A stretch of 64,000 nucleotides of DNA from Acanthopleura granulata (Eukaryota; Mollusca; Polyplacophora; Chitonida; Chitonidae), in contig JABBOT010000009.1 in assembly GCA_016165875.1 (NCBI GenBank), positions 18,986,783 through 19,050,782 on the forward strand, in the 5' to 3' direction. Below the pieces are notes generated by a model. That model did no database searches. It saw only the letters and a program-made list of their open reading frames with translations, and was not told where the DNA came from. Position numbers and translations under genes: made by a program. Of this stretch, positions 1 to 12,588 are shown piece after piece (the first letter of the stretch is position 1; each line of letters starts with the position of its first letter).

Positions 1-2734
1 AAAACAACCAGGGTCCACTCTGTACAACGAGTGCGTATAAATTTGCACATCCACAATTCATGTGTAACAGTGGTATCACTGATACACACGTCATTGTGGA
101 TGTATTACACAAATTACGCAAACTGTTGGTACACAAAAATTACGCGAATGTACATTTTTGCCACAATACTGTGCACCACTCGTACACTGTACTTTATAAG
201 AGAGCATTCACCACATGGTAAAACTTGATTTATTGTACATCTAATGCCCCAAACTGTAACTGCTCCTCGTGATTTTTGCCTATAACAAGCAGAGCATAGA
301 GATAACTCAAGTGCTTCCAGGCGCATACATGTAGAGCGAAAGTTTAATTTAAGAACATAGTGATAATCAAAGGCCAGCATTATGGCTAGAAGAAAAAGGG
401 TAGAGCTTCCCACGTACAATCAGAGGGAAAACCAGCCTACTTTATAGATTTGAACTCCTAGACACCGGATAAAGAAAAAGTTGCTGTAATGTACTTACCC
501 GTAATTGTAATTTTTATGCTGGGATTATGTTTGAAAAGTAATGTGCGATGGTTTCAATCTGCTTACCGTCTGCTTGCAGATGCATTTGCAGTGACAGAAA
601 TAGGTATATACCAGTGTGTATAACCTTGTTGGAATTACGATTTGATCCAGAGATCTTTAAACGACTAGAACCAAATGCCAGATCTAGCATTAATATAGTA
701 TATTTACTGGTATGAAGCTAAGTAAAAGTTGGAATGTAATGAAAATCAATCGTGAGACTGAAAAACGTTATCAGTGAGGACATTTATTTCACTGGGTTAA
801 ACAAATTCATGCGATGTTTTTCAAACATTTGCTGCATGTCCCGATGTAATTATGAAACACAGATTTTCACACTGAAGAGTAGGGAAATAGCGGAGAGTAA
901 GTGATTTACAGAAATTTAAACAACTATATAACACATTATCACATTTTTTACCCTTTAGCAATAACATGTATCTCTCGGCGCGCCCGCTGCTTTTTTCGTC
1001 CTTCTGAAACGTGACCCATTTCAAGGTCTTACACAGCCCCACCCGCTCCCACCCTATTCTCTCCAAGTTTGAATAGCGGTGAACGTCAATGTCAAGCCCA
1101 CGCGGTAATTCTGTCATTATTTGGTGAGAGCAGGTGAGCTTTATTCTGCCTTTGTTTTTTGGAGACTTTGTTAGATAAGCCTGTCTTGCCTTCCCTGGTT
1201 GCTTGATTTCACTGTGAACCCGTTCCAGTGTTATATTGACTAACAATGGAGCCAGTTTGGAGGCTGTTGTTGAAAATACAGAACAAAATATTGAATGTCT
1301 TCATATGTACACTATAGAGGTAGAGGCGGGGTGGTGGGGGGGGGGGGGTGGTGGCTATCCTTACACAGCCAGGTGGCGCAGTTCCAGGTTAATCCCATAT
1401 GCACCACGGACGGCACGCTCCGGTGGCTTGCAAATAAAAGATGTCTCATGATGAGCACATGGAAATAACGACAAGCAAATCTGTGACTATTTATTTATTT
1501 ACAACACGAAAGTTTTCAAGAAATGATATAAAAATATCACTCAGAAGTGAAAACCATCCCAAACTGATCATAGCAACATGTACATTATTGAACCGCTTAA
1601 AGTAAATAAATCCGAACAAAACACAACTCGGCTAATGCATGATTTTGATTCTCACAAGGGTCTCTCTGCGTGCTGTACGTGCCTTACAAACACTCTGAGC
1701 TGAGCGGCTTAAATTAATCAAGTCGAATCTGTCGCATTATTTTAGCACAAGACCAGCAAGATGGTATCTGTGGTGCATTTAGCGTAAGTGGGTTGTAGTA
1801 ATCTTTCCAGTCTGTTGATTTAAACATTTCTCTGTGGTAAAAGTTGACTTTTATTGCAAATTTACTTCTTTGATGAGGTTCCACAGGGGTAGGTATCCAC
1901 AGTTGACTGTACTCCCCTGCTCTCTCCATAGTATAAATATGAAGATATTCATTACTTTTGTTTCGAGCTCGTGTCTTGTAAGACACAGAGATAAGAGGAC
2001 ATTATGGGTTTATTCCCACCTCGCTGGTCCATCCCCATAGCTGCCGATTGCATTGAAAGTATGTGGTGGAACGCGAACGCGTAGAGCAAGTCTCAAGCTG
2101 GGGTGCTGGATAATGCCTTCGGACTAAGAGTGAACACATTTCACAGCAGTCTTAAACTTAACACCTCCTCCCCTCAATACGCTAATTATGATCTTGGGGT
2201 GAACAACCCTGTAGAATTTAAATCTGTTGAGAAATGTACAAGTTCAGCTCAAGTCGTAAATCCTTTCCAACCGCCAGCATACATGTATAAATTAAGTAGC
2301 TGTAAATCTCGCCAAAATTGATATAGTAAATGTATTAAAAATATACATTTTCGAAATTCACTTGCTATGAAGCACAGCAAGTCTTGTATTCTTCAGTATA
2401 ACTCAACAATTTTGACACCTATGGGGGCCTATGGTCTCTAAGGGTAGAAACACCTGCCCGATATAATTTTTAATTGCAATTAAAGGCTCTTCCAAGATGA
2501 TGGTGGTAATGGTAGTCAGACTATGCTTATCAGTATGCTAGGTATCAACGACAGCTTTTTGGACAACATTTACTCCAATGTACATGTTAATCCCGCGTCA
2601 TATAAAATCCTCTGCTTTTTATCGGACAGCAGTGGTCACGTGGTAGACGTGTATATCTCTGTACTCTGCAGCAGATGATATATATGCATCAGATGACTCA
2701 AGAGTAGGGAGAACGCCATGTGACGCAAAAAAGG
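1..2734. other. Intergenic, no gene seen
   Basis: Only short open frames without recognisable similarity. The 141-codon frame on the - strand at 821-1246 and the 90-codon frame at 1714-1986 are not supported by splice context or family resemblance. Confidence 0.6.
1328..1352 (+). repeat. G-rich run
   Basis: Run of G interrupted by T (ggtggtgggggggggggg type). The length may be affected by sequencing. Confidence 0.8.
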
Positions 2735-3078
2735 CACCAACGAATTGAATTGAATGCTTATTGTTTAACGCCCTACTCAAGAATATTTCACTTATACGAA
2801 GGCGGTGTCTCCTTGGTGCAGGACGGATTTCCACCGTGTCTTTTATCTGGTGCTGCCTCACCGAGACGACTTGCCGAAGACACCCAACAAGCCCTCTCAC
2901 CCAATCACATTATACTGATACCGGGCCGACCAGTCCACCCTCTGTCCTCTTATTGCTGAGCGCCTAACGAGGAAGCAGGATGTACCATTTTTTAAAAGTC
3001 TTTGGTATGACCCGACCCAGGTTTGAACCCCGTCCGAAAGCGGACGCTCTACCAACTGCGCTATCCGGGCGGGTCGGC
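2735..3078 (-). repeat. tRNA-headed SINE, type B head
   Basis: On the - strand the head reads GCCCGGATAGCGCAGTTGGT (A box) and GGGTTCAAACCTGGGTC-like (B box). A unique body follows and the element ends with the CGTATAAGTGAAATATTCTTGAGT tail near 2775-2800. This body differs from the commoner family in the window, although the tail is shared. Confidence 0.85.
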
Positions 3079-3252
3079 ACCAATGACACAAGGGCACAAA
3101 AGAATGTTGAATGAGCATTGTCAATAACGTTATGACGTCATAATTCCCAGATGACTGAGCGGTAATTAAAGCTCCTCGACACGACAGGAAATTACTGTTG
3201 AAACTCCTTTTCTTTTTCAAGAAACAAATTTTCAGTGTAGTTTTTAGGGTCA

Positions 3253-3302
3253 GTAAGCTTCATATTGGGCTTGGCTGATGCCTCGGCCAATATGAGGCTT
3301 AC
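3253..3302. repeat. Short inverted repeat (hairpin)
   Basis: GTAAGCTTCATATTGG and CCAATATGAGGCTTAC pair at 15 of 16 positions around an 18-base loop. Not next to any recognised gene. Confidence 0.7.
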
Positions 3303-6300
3303 AGATCCTATATAGTTTCATACCCTTCCACTCAGTAACCAATTAACCAACACTATCCATTAGCACCAAATGCATGTAATAACATGTAACAAATGATAAC
3401 CATACACTGTGTAACTATAGTTACATGAAGAGGAATACATGCTACATGTAAATACTCGAAGGCTAATTTAACCAGTAGAAAATGATTCTAATAGGTTTGT
3501 GCAGCAATCTTAAATTTTATTTTCTTTTCTCGAACTGAATTCTCAAAGTTGTTTGAAATAGTCCCATTGTACTGTATTGGTATCAATTTTTTTACTGATA
3601 GCAGAGCAATTATTAAAATGTGTAAAAAAAAAAAAATGGATACCGCATTGATCTTCTGGGCATTATGGATATAAGTTATGATTGTGAACTTTCCTGTAGA
3701 TATACATACAGTTTACGAAACCAAACTGATAATGATCAGGAAAATTGTTTATGCCTGTACGGCTTGTGCATGTAACTCAAAGTTTTGAATTCGGTCAAAG
3801 TTGACAATATGCTCTTCCCTGAGGCTCTCTACAATAATACAGCAATATGTAAACACCTTTTCAATGCACAGATATATACATTAAAAGAGTATTCTAATAA
3901 TTAAAAATACATCTTCATAGATATCAACTTTTATAATTCTTTCAGTCTGACCATAAAGCAAAAAAAGGGCTGGTTCTGAAAAATACTGAAACCGGCACAT
4001 CAGGAATTGCACCATTTGCTCTTCCTTTCTGTGAGTTCATTTTGTCCGAATCATAATAAATCATGACACCCTGCAGCCTGATTGCCTCCCCTGGTTGCTG
4101 GCTCTCCGATGGTAGAGACAAAATGTGTGCCATCATATATTTCATGGCTTTATCTGTTGTAGAAATGAAACTGAAACTTCTATTAATTAAGATGAAAGAA
4201 AGAATCAAAACAAATTATTATTGGGTTACAGGGAGCTATTCATTTGTAAACCTGGCAACGTCAAGCACTAATCAATGCACAATCGACATCAAACCAGGCA
4301 AATAAATGTATAAACAAGCTAGCACAAATCCGCAACACCTTCAACATTCTGCAAAAGGTCTATGTCATCTTGGTATCTCACTAAATGAATTGCCCTGTAA
4401 ATCCCACTACATGTTGTAAAATTATAAATTTTCATTAAATTTTACCCAACCTGATTCTGCCACACACTGTAAACAGAACATTTGCTTGGTTCGTGATCAG
4501 TAGATCCAAGGTTCTGCCTGGTTTTCTCCCAAAACAATGCTGGGGCCCGTCGTGTGACCAAGTACGGCATAAAACACCAATCAAATAAATAAATTTCTAT
4601 CATGTTAACATCAAGTCAACTTCTTAAACTAAATCTGAGCTGTCCTGATCGGAGTTGCAAAGATTCATGTTAGAGAATTACCCAAGTGTAAGTTTTCAGT
4701 CCAAAAAAAATATCACACCAATGTTGGTTCTCACTGCTTGGAAGTTAGAAGTTTACTCAAGTTCAAGCGTAGGATCTTGTCATAAAACCCATTACATGGC
4801 TTCCATCAATACAATACGATCTCATACGACCTCCAATTTTTGCAATAAGATCTCACAGGATTTCCAAAATGGTAGATTGCTTGACTATCCATTTAATCGA
4901 AATACGTGAGGTGAGCCTACAATCATGTTTCGGGAAGTAAAGTAAATCATCAGACTTAACCCAGAGCTGTTCATACAGTTGAACAAAAATGGTCAAATGA
5001 ACCTAACAAACTTTTAATGGTTGGTACAACACCAGAGTTTGTCTTTCAAAAACCAAATGAGGACATCTTTGAACTTGAGAACAAACAGACAGACATTATA
5101 CGCCTTGTGTGCTTCAAATCTGTTTGGAATTCGTAGAGTAATGATTCTCACGTGAGTCGATGTTACGAAGGATTTGCAGTTATGTGCCTTGAATAATAAA
5201 TTTCTATGACAACATGAAGTGAAGAGATACAATTTACCACAACTATAAAATGTGCTTGAGGTAGCATTGCGGCAGCTTTGTAAGAAAGGGACCATGTACA
5301 GGTTTATCTAAATCAGAAAAAAGAATTAAATTACTAGTAAAATATCCATGTACAATCTACTGAATGTTTAAGAATAAATACATGCAAAGATAATGTTAAT
5401 GAACAGAACTAGAAATGTTTACCATGCTGTGCAAAATGAAAATATGTCTCTACTAGCTAAGTGTCACACTCAGACTGCATTTGCATCTGCCCTTTAGCAT
5501 TGTTATTTATTGTAATATTATCTGGCCTCTCTTTTGCTACAAGACCCCAGCATGGGTGCCATTCCAGATATTCAACCGATATATAGAGAACAAACATTCA
5601 GCTATTTTGACTGCATTTCTGCTTTAATTTCCATGTTACAGTCATACCTACATGTACATCACATCTTCCGTGAAGCTGTAATATACAGATTAAAGATAAA
5701 GCCTCTGAAATCAGTAGGCTTTTGTTTTACCTTCAAATTTGAGTCAAATAAGGCAGTCCTGAAAATAAATAAATTTCAAGTCACTTTACTCTTGTTTACA
5801 TGCTAAACAAAGCACTGAAAATGATTAATGCACTAACATCAACATGTCGTACTTATACAGTACTTACACGTAAAATTGAATTAAAATACCAGCATAAACC
5901 ATTCATACAAATAAACGACACGAATAAATACACACAGCAGAATAAATAATAATCCCAAATAATTCACTAAAATTACATCCGATGTTGGTTACATCAGCAC
6001 AAGTACAGTAGATGTGAAGCGCTTTGATTTCCGAGCTTTTCAGGTTTACCGCTGTAAAATGTTTTCATTATGGTTTGCTGCAAATATGGAGTGAATTGCG
6101 CTTTCCCGCACTTTGCAGCAAAGGCATGCATCGCTGGATAGAAATAAAACCTTTCCTACTATCTACCTGAATTTCACACATTTGTGCCTTGCCATTTTAG
6201 CGGCACAAGTTTTTCAATTTTGATAGTTGAGAAAATGGCGACTTTTTTCTTGGCATGTACTACTTCCAGTTTGCTGACATCATTTCCAAAACTGCATCAG

Positions 6301-7529
6301 TTAGGACTACTTGTAAGACATGATATGTACAAGTGTAGAAATTATTAGCAAACAACGAATTTTACGGTCACATGACATATTCACCCAACAGCGAGCTTGT
6401 AGAATTTTCAACGCAGACAGTTTTTGTTATCACCCTGAACATGTCTAGACTTTGTGCCACTATGGTTTCAATTTCAGCTCAGTCGCATCAGCCGTTCTGG
6501 CGAAAAAGACGTTTAAAGGTTTTCATCAAAATCCAACATGGCAGCCAAGTCACGTGAGTTCCAAAAGTGCATCTTGCCGTTTTCTCTTGAAACGCGGGAC
6601 AAAATTGTGGAAAATAATAATAATAATACATGCAATAATAATACACTTGAACGAAAACAATAGGGATCCAAGCCTGATTGATCTGAACGTCTAATAATCC
6701 TAACGAGAGCAATAGGGATTCAAGCTTGAATGGTTTGAACCCTTAAATATGGTATTATTTATTTAAACAGATATTTCTCTACTAAATTCAGTGAAACAAG
6801 ATGAAAAGACCATATAATCAGACATGAATTCTCACAACAAAGGACCCGCTTTTCGTGTGATTGTATCAGTACTACATGTAGTATAAAATATTTTGCGGTG
6901 CCGTTAGCTTCTGTCCAAAAAACGACAGAAATAACACAGAAACACGACGTGGAAATGTGAAAATCAGCAAATATAGTGAATCCTGCTATCACAGAAACAT
7001 TGATCTAAGAAACTGAAATTCAAGGATGTGGTTAGAATTTACACACATTGTATTTCTTAACTCACACAAAAACAAACAAATATTAAATGGGTAAGATAGC
7101 CAATTTTATTACTACATTTATGGAGGTTGCAGTAAATGTCCGATTTTTTGGTGAGTTTTCCTATTTGTATATCTTCAGTGGAAGTAATTTTACCATCGAC
7201 GAAAGCTATAGTCTACATGCATAATTATATGTATACATTTGATACCATTAGCAGTGATACTGTTTCAAACTGTTCTCGCCGTCTACATAGCGGTATTTAC
7301 TGGAGTTTGCAATGGGAAACTCCCAAAACTTCTTCCCGCCTTCAACAAAGGGTCCATAGCCGAGTGGTCCTTTGTTCTTTCTTGTCTTACGTCACATTTC
7401 TAGGCGCAAGTGGGATCAAAAAGCATTTAGATAGTACACAAAACAGTTCAGAGTCACATAATGGATGTCTTTCTCTGTCATTTGGGCCCTTTTGTCAGGC
7501 CTTAAAACATTGATCATTGGTTTTGTTAT
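3303..7529. other. Intergenic, no gene seen
   Basis: AT-rich sequence with one SINE tail (4493-4594) and a (TAA)n-like patch near 6616-6650. Nothing else was recognised. Confidence 0.6.
4493..4594 (+). repeat. SINE fragment (3' part)
   Basis: Holds ctgcctggttttctcccaaa, then the tail taaaacaccaatcaaataaa of the common SINE family. The tRNA head is missing. Confidence 0.7.
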
Positions 7530-7690
7530 TTATTTATTTCTTTACTTATTTAACTATTTGATTGCTGTTTCACGGCGTACTCAAGAATATTTCACTTATA
7601 CGACGGCAGCCAACATTATAGAGCATTGAGGAAACCGGGTAGACCCCAGGAGAAACTCATGGTTATCCTCAGGCTGTTCATCATTAGATC
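7530..7690 (-). repeat. SINE fragment (3' part)
   Basis: Begins with TTTATTTATT, then cggcgtactcaagaatattt and cgacggcagccaacattata. The tRNA head is absent; similarity fades after 7690. Confidence 0.75.
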
Positions 7691-7975
7691 TGATAGCAGA
7701 GATAACAATGGCCAATCAAGAGATACATACGTGTGCATGCATACATGAGAAAACCAGTCCTAATAAAATAAAATTTCAATGACTGGATTGTAAGATATCA
7801 GATATAATACATGTACAAAAGGTAAATTGTAGATTTACATAATAAAGATGTGTCCCTAAAATATTTAGAAGTCAAGAGACAAAGTAACAGAGTATAAAAT
7901 GTAAATTTAGCACAACGTTGTATAGGCATTAATCTAAAACAATTCAAAGATTCGATAATTTATAAAAGGTGAACT

Positions 7976-8217
7976 GGGCCCTCAGTGGCTCAGGTGGTTA
8001 GGGCCTTAGCCCAGCGTAATGACCAAGAAGCCTCCCACCAATGCGGTTGGTGTGAGTTCAAGTGCGTCCCATGCTGGCTTCCTCTCCGGCCGTACGTGGG
8101 AAGGTCTGCCAGCAACCTCGGTTTCCTCCCACCATAATGCTGGCCGCCGTCGTATAAGTGAGATATTCTTCATTACGACATAAAACACCAATCAAATAGA
8201 TAAATAAATAAATAAAA
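7976..8217 (+). repeat. tRNA-headed SINE, type A, near full length
   Basis: Head gccctcagtggctcaggtgg (A box) with gtgagttcaagtgcg (B box), body with ctccggccgtacgtgggaag, tail ending in ataaataaataaataaa. A short internal deletion removes part of the usual gtggttcccgggctctgccc stretch. Confidence 0.88.
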
Positions 8218-9035
8218 GGTGAAAATCTAGATTTACATACTAAAGATGTGCCCTTCTATTGTCTATTCGAAAGACAAGAGTGAGCCATGTAATGTAAATT
8301 TTGCAGGAAGTTGTGTAGGATTTACGTATATAGTTCTAGCCTGTATACCTTCATGCCTTAATCAATTGTACTATTCGATTATCTTGACCTTTATGACTTT
8401 GGTGCATTGAAAGGAATTGCTGGGCATGCAGTATTGAATTTATCCCACAACATGGCGCTTAATTAGATCGTGATTGACAAAGGGTCATGACAAAAGACGA
8501 TGACGTTCAACGCCTTGATTACATTTTCCTCGCTCGCTCGTTGATACACGAGACATGACATGCTATAGCTCCCAACCTACATACCGATATAGAATGATCC
8601 AGTACCGGTACTTTAAAGGTCAAGCCGACCCAAGAATCTGCGTATGATTCTATACTAAAGTTTTAATAGCGGAACACTGAAATAAACGGAAAACTGTGGA
8701 TTTCAACCGGACACCTCCTTTCCGCTCACGCCACCAAAGAAGAAAACGGTTCTCTAAAGAACCGTGATGAGACACCGTAGAGGTAGGTTTTAGGTTCCGC
8801 CTCACATCGTAGCCTCCGATAGCTGACTCGAGTGGAATGGACACGGACGATGTCTTCAGTGTAGTGTTATCTAGGTAATGTACCCTTGACTTTCTATTAA
8901 TACACTAATTAGGCTCTCCTTAATGAAACGGAACATTTTTAACATTGTTAACATTACTTGTCGTGCTGCATTATTTGTGGACCTGTACTGCTTCTATATA
9001 TACACCTGGCCACATGCGCACATTCTATGCAACGG

Positions 9036-9313
9036 GGACCTCAGTGACCGAAGTGGTTATAGTGTGCTATAGCACAGTATAATGTCCCAGGAGCCTCCCA
9101 CCAATTTGGTCGCTGTGAGTTCAAGCTCAACTCATACTGGTGTCTTCTCCGGCCGTAAGTGGGCAGGGCTGCCAGCAACCAAAGGATGGTCGAGGGTATC
9201 ACCTGAGTTCTGCCCGATTTGCCCCCATCACCATAATGCTGAACGCCTTTGTAGAAGTGAAATATTCTTGAATACGACGTTAAACACGAATCAAATATGT
9301 AAATAAATAAATC
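9036..9313 (+). repeat. tRNA-headed SINE, type A, full length, diverged
   Basis: Head acctcagtgaccgaagtggt, B-box gtgagttcaagctcaact, body ctccggccgtaagtgggcag, and an (AAAT)n end. An extra 20 bases around the anticodon-equivalent region set this copy apart. Confidence 0.85.
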
Positions 9314-9741
9314 CTTAGCAACGAAGGTAAGCGTATATGCAAATGTGTATTGTATGATTTGTTACATTGGTGTGGGTAGATAGCCCGTGAAAATCAGCAG
9401 GTAGAATATCTTTTGTTCAACATCTTTGACAAATTCGTACATATCGTATAGACAACTAAACATTGGAGACTCTGACGGGCCAAATTCCAGACAAAACATA
9501 TTCTTTTCCTGTTGTAACGTTGCAGTGATTGTGTAATACCTGGGCGTTTTATTAGCACACATGCGGCGAGAAGTGTGACATACTACAGGAAAGAACATAA
9601 GAAAACACAGCTTTGGGCCACTTTGTTAAAGGTAGAAAGGAGTTTTACGATGTCCTGTTATCTGACAGATTTTCAAAAAATCCAACATGTTTGAAGAAAT
9701 GTCTGTCTTACATATAGGATACTAGTATTTCTATTTTAGAG

Positions 9742-10050
9742 CCTCGCGGTGGCCTAGTTGTTAAAGCCTCTGGATCGGGAGATCCGGGATCAACCCCAGG
9801 TGGGGTCATACGAACCCATTTAATAATGGTACTTCTTGCTGCCTCGTTTGGAGTTCAGCCCTGGGAGCTTAGAGCAAGGAAACAGGACTCACCCTGTTTG
9901 ATGTCCTCGGTGTGATGTTCCAGTGTAGGCAGCACTTTGGGGAAATGAACTTGCCCAATCGTGACCCACTTCGTCTGTCTTCGGGTTTACATCTGGAATG
10001 GGCGAATCTAGACTTAGACTTGTACTGAATGGCCCTCTTCCCCATAAAGT
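9742..10050 (+). repeat. tRNA-headed SINE, type C head
   Basis: Head gcctcgcggtggcctagttg with a B box gggatcaaccccaggtgggg. The body (tgctgcctcgtttggagttc) is unlike types A and B. The 3' end is uncertain. Confidence 0.65.
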
Positions 10051-11008
10051 GGGCTCGGTCTTATTTTCAAATGTAAATAAAATGTTGTTATCAGGAATGG
10101 GAATACATGGCCAAATCACATACGCAGTATAAATTTTGAACTTACTAATTTTTACATTTTGACAAATAATTTCTGACGTAAGGTCATTTATATTCAAGAT
10201 GGCTGCCCCCCGAGACTTCGTTCGTTTTACGCCAAACGTTCGCTATAAGAGGCAAACATAGATCTCAGAGAAAAGCAGGTTGAAGCACTTTTCAGTGCAT
10301 ATCAAGGTAGAGACACGATTACTCTTCTGTCAGAAGGATAGGGGAAATGTTTAATATTTTTGCTGTTTCCGTGGGTCCGTGCAGCCTCACTACTGTTCAT
10401 ATCTCCACACACGCAAACCAGGCACACGACGTAGTAAAATGGCGACACAATTCATAAGAGATCGACGTCGCGACTTAGTAGTAGATTTGCCTCGATCGGA
10501 ACTCGCCCTGCTGCCTTAAAACATATTATCTACACATTCCAGGGACTCGTCGTCATACACTAGTAACTGAGAGCAACTGTCGAGTACGACGTAAACCATG
10601 CATGCATTCTAAGTTATATTTACAGACATATTCTTGTATATTCTATATCGAAGAATATTTGTGGCTCTGACTGTATAGCCTATATTTTACACGTCTGCAT
10701 ATGACATGCCAATATGTGGCATGTGGTGTTGAAACACCAACCAGATAAATAAATAAATAATGATACCCAATGATTTCAAGGCTCAAATCCTGCTTTCGCA
10801 GGTTGTACCCACGGTTGAAGGTGAGAAAGATTTCTAGGCACCTGCTGAATGTTATAAAATGTATAATATATAATGTAAAAATGTTATAAACGCCATGTAG
10901 CCAAATAAACAATAAATAAGGCTGTGACAAGACAAAACTTTGACCTGCCTGTAATGCACTCGTCAAGATGACGCTGGTAATCAATATTCAGAAGGCCTAT
11001 TCCCATCA

Positions 11009-11105
11009 CAAACATTGTCATTGTGCAATTCTATACCTGCGAACATTGTCATTGTGCAATTCTATACCAGCGAACATTGTCATTGGGCAATTCATATACC
11101 TGCAA
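11009..11105 (+). repeat. Three 33-bp tandem units
   Basis: Three copies of gaacattgtcattgtgcaat followed by tctatacc(t/a)gc. The third has small changes. Confidence 0.9.
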
Positions 11106-11204
11106 GAAACCTTGCCTACAAAACTTTATTACATATTACTACAGTGAATGAAATGTAGACAAAAATCCACGGTGGACATTTTGGGCTATACCGAAGAGAT
11201 ACCG

Positions 11205-11450
11205 AAATCGACATTCCTATACCAGTCGTCAACTAAAACGGACATTCCGGGTCATTAGCAGCAAGGCCAGTTTCTAGAAACGACAAATAACACAAATCAC
11301 CACAGAGCTGAGAACGTTTATAAAGTATAAAAACGGATTCCAAAGAGAAGCAGTCAACAGTTTTTAATGATGACGGAAAGACGCAATGAATGTTCTTGGC
11401 TGACGGATAAAACCAGTATCCAAATCGTGTACCATTTAAGTATATATCAT
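11205..11450 (+). repeat. Dispersed repeat R1, copy 1
   Basis: Shares ordered blocks with 36455-36730: ccagtttctagaaacgacaa, cacaaatcaccacagagct, ccaaagagaagcagtcaaca, caatgaatgttcttggc and accagtatccaaat. No coding capacity seen. Confidence 0.8.
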
Positions 11451-12104
11451 GTCATTTGATTGCAACTGATCATATACCCAACGTTACCATCGTACTCAAC
11501 ACGATGAACATATACGACCCCTAGCCTTGTGTAAACGGAACTAGACACACTTATATGAAGCAGAGTCACAGAGATTCTGGACACTCTGACCGTATTTGGA
11601 CGGAAGGCCATGTTTGGAATCAGCACGGAATGGCCTTGTAGATGACCAGTAAAATTTATCTACAGGCACGTGGTTTGTTCTTTCTTTTGCAAGAATATTT
11701 TCTATTATTATATAACATAATACTGAACTAAGTTCAACATACTGTCCTGTTAGTCTAATATAATCTTCCTGTCGACTTAATGCAATATGTGCGATATATA
11801 CAACAGAATAATGCTGTAATTAATGTAATGACTGCATAATTTACTGTATTGACATGACAGATTCCAGCATCCCTCAGACAACAGATTTTCTGTGGAATTT
11901 AAGCGATTATTTATTTGTTTGAAAGTAAAAGGATGTTAAAGAAACGCTGCATACTGTATAGTTTCCATAAAAAGGCGATGTCGGAGGTAAAAAACGGCGT
12001 TCACCCGGCAGGCAAGGGGTCGAGGAAAGGGTGTTGACTATACACTGGCAGTCAGCAATTCAGTTCAAATAGGATGTTCAAAATGCTTGTTGAAAATAAG
12101 TTTC

Positions 12105-12535
12105 CGGTGGCCAATGGGTTAGAGCGTTCGCCTCGTAAGCGGGGAACCCGGGTTCAAATCCATGTGGAGTCATAACTAAAATGTCCAAAACCTGCATATA
12201 ATCCAATAACATGCCTGATAACTTGGCACCCAGGATATGTGGACTTACCCGGCTTTAGAAAAGGCCCAGTCAGAACAAAGCTATACGACCCCTGCGATTC
12301 ACAGCAATCTGTTTATTCAAACCTATGAAATTGTCGAGTTTCACACGATAACCTGTTTATCCGCGGAAGTCGCGTGGTGATTACATGAGGTCGGACGACA
12401 AAGCCCGGTTATGTAGATTTATAGCTGATGACTGGTTTTTTGTGGATGCTGAATCGTCACGTTCACCAAGATTAGCCAAGATTAGGCCCAAACGATGATG
12501 AGAGTGACGTTAAACCAAAAGCAAAGAAACAGTGA
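12105..12535 (+). repeat. tRNA-headed SINE, type D head (Thr-like)
   Basis: Head ccggtggccaatgggttaga, anticodon-loop equivalent cctcgtaagcg (CGT, Thr-like) and B box gggttcaaatccatg. The element appears to end at gtgacgttaaaccaaaagca. The acceptor stem does not pair, so this is not a working tRNA gene. Confidence 0.7.
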
Positions 12536-12568
12536 AAACTCTTTTGAGGCTAGCTTTTTACGAACGAG

Positions 12569-12588
12569 TGAATGAATGAATGAATGAT
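12569..12588 (+). repeat. (GAAT)n microsatellite
   Basis: Five GAAT units. Confidence 0.85.

Noticed and set aside
821..1246. 141-codon antisense open frame
   Set aside because: No recognisable motif, no fitting splice context, and overlapping short frames on the other strand. Compatible with chance.
3012..3078. Possible tRNA gene on the - strand
   Set aside because: It is the head of a SINE with a long body and the shared 3' tail.
12105..12176. Possible tRNA-Thr gene
   Set aside because: A and B boxes are good, but the acceptor stem does not pair and a SINE body follows.
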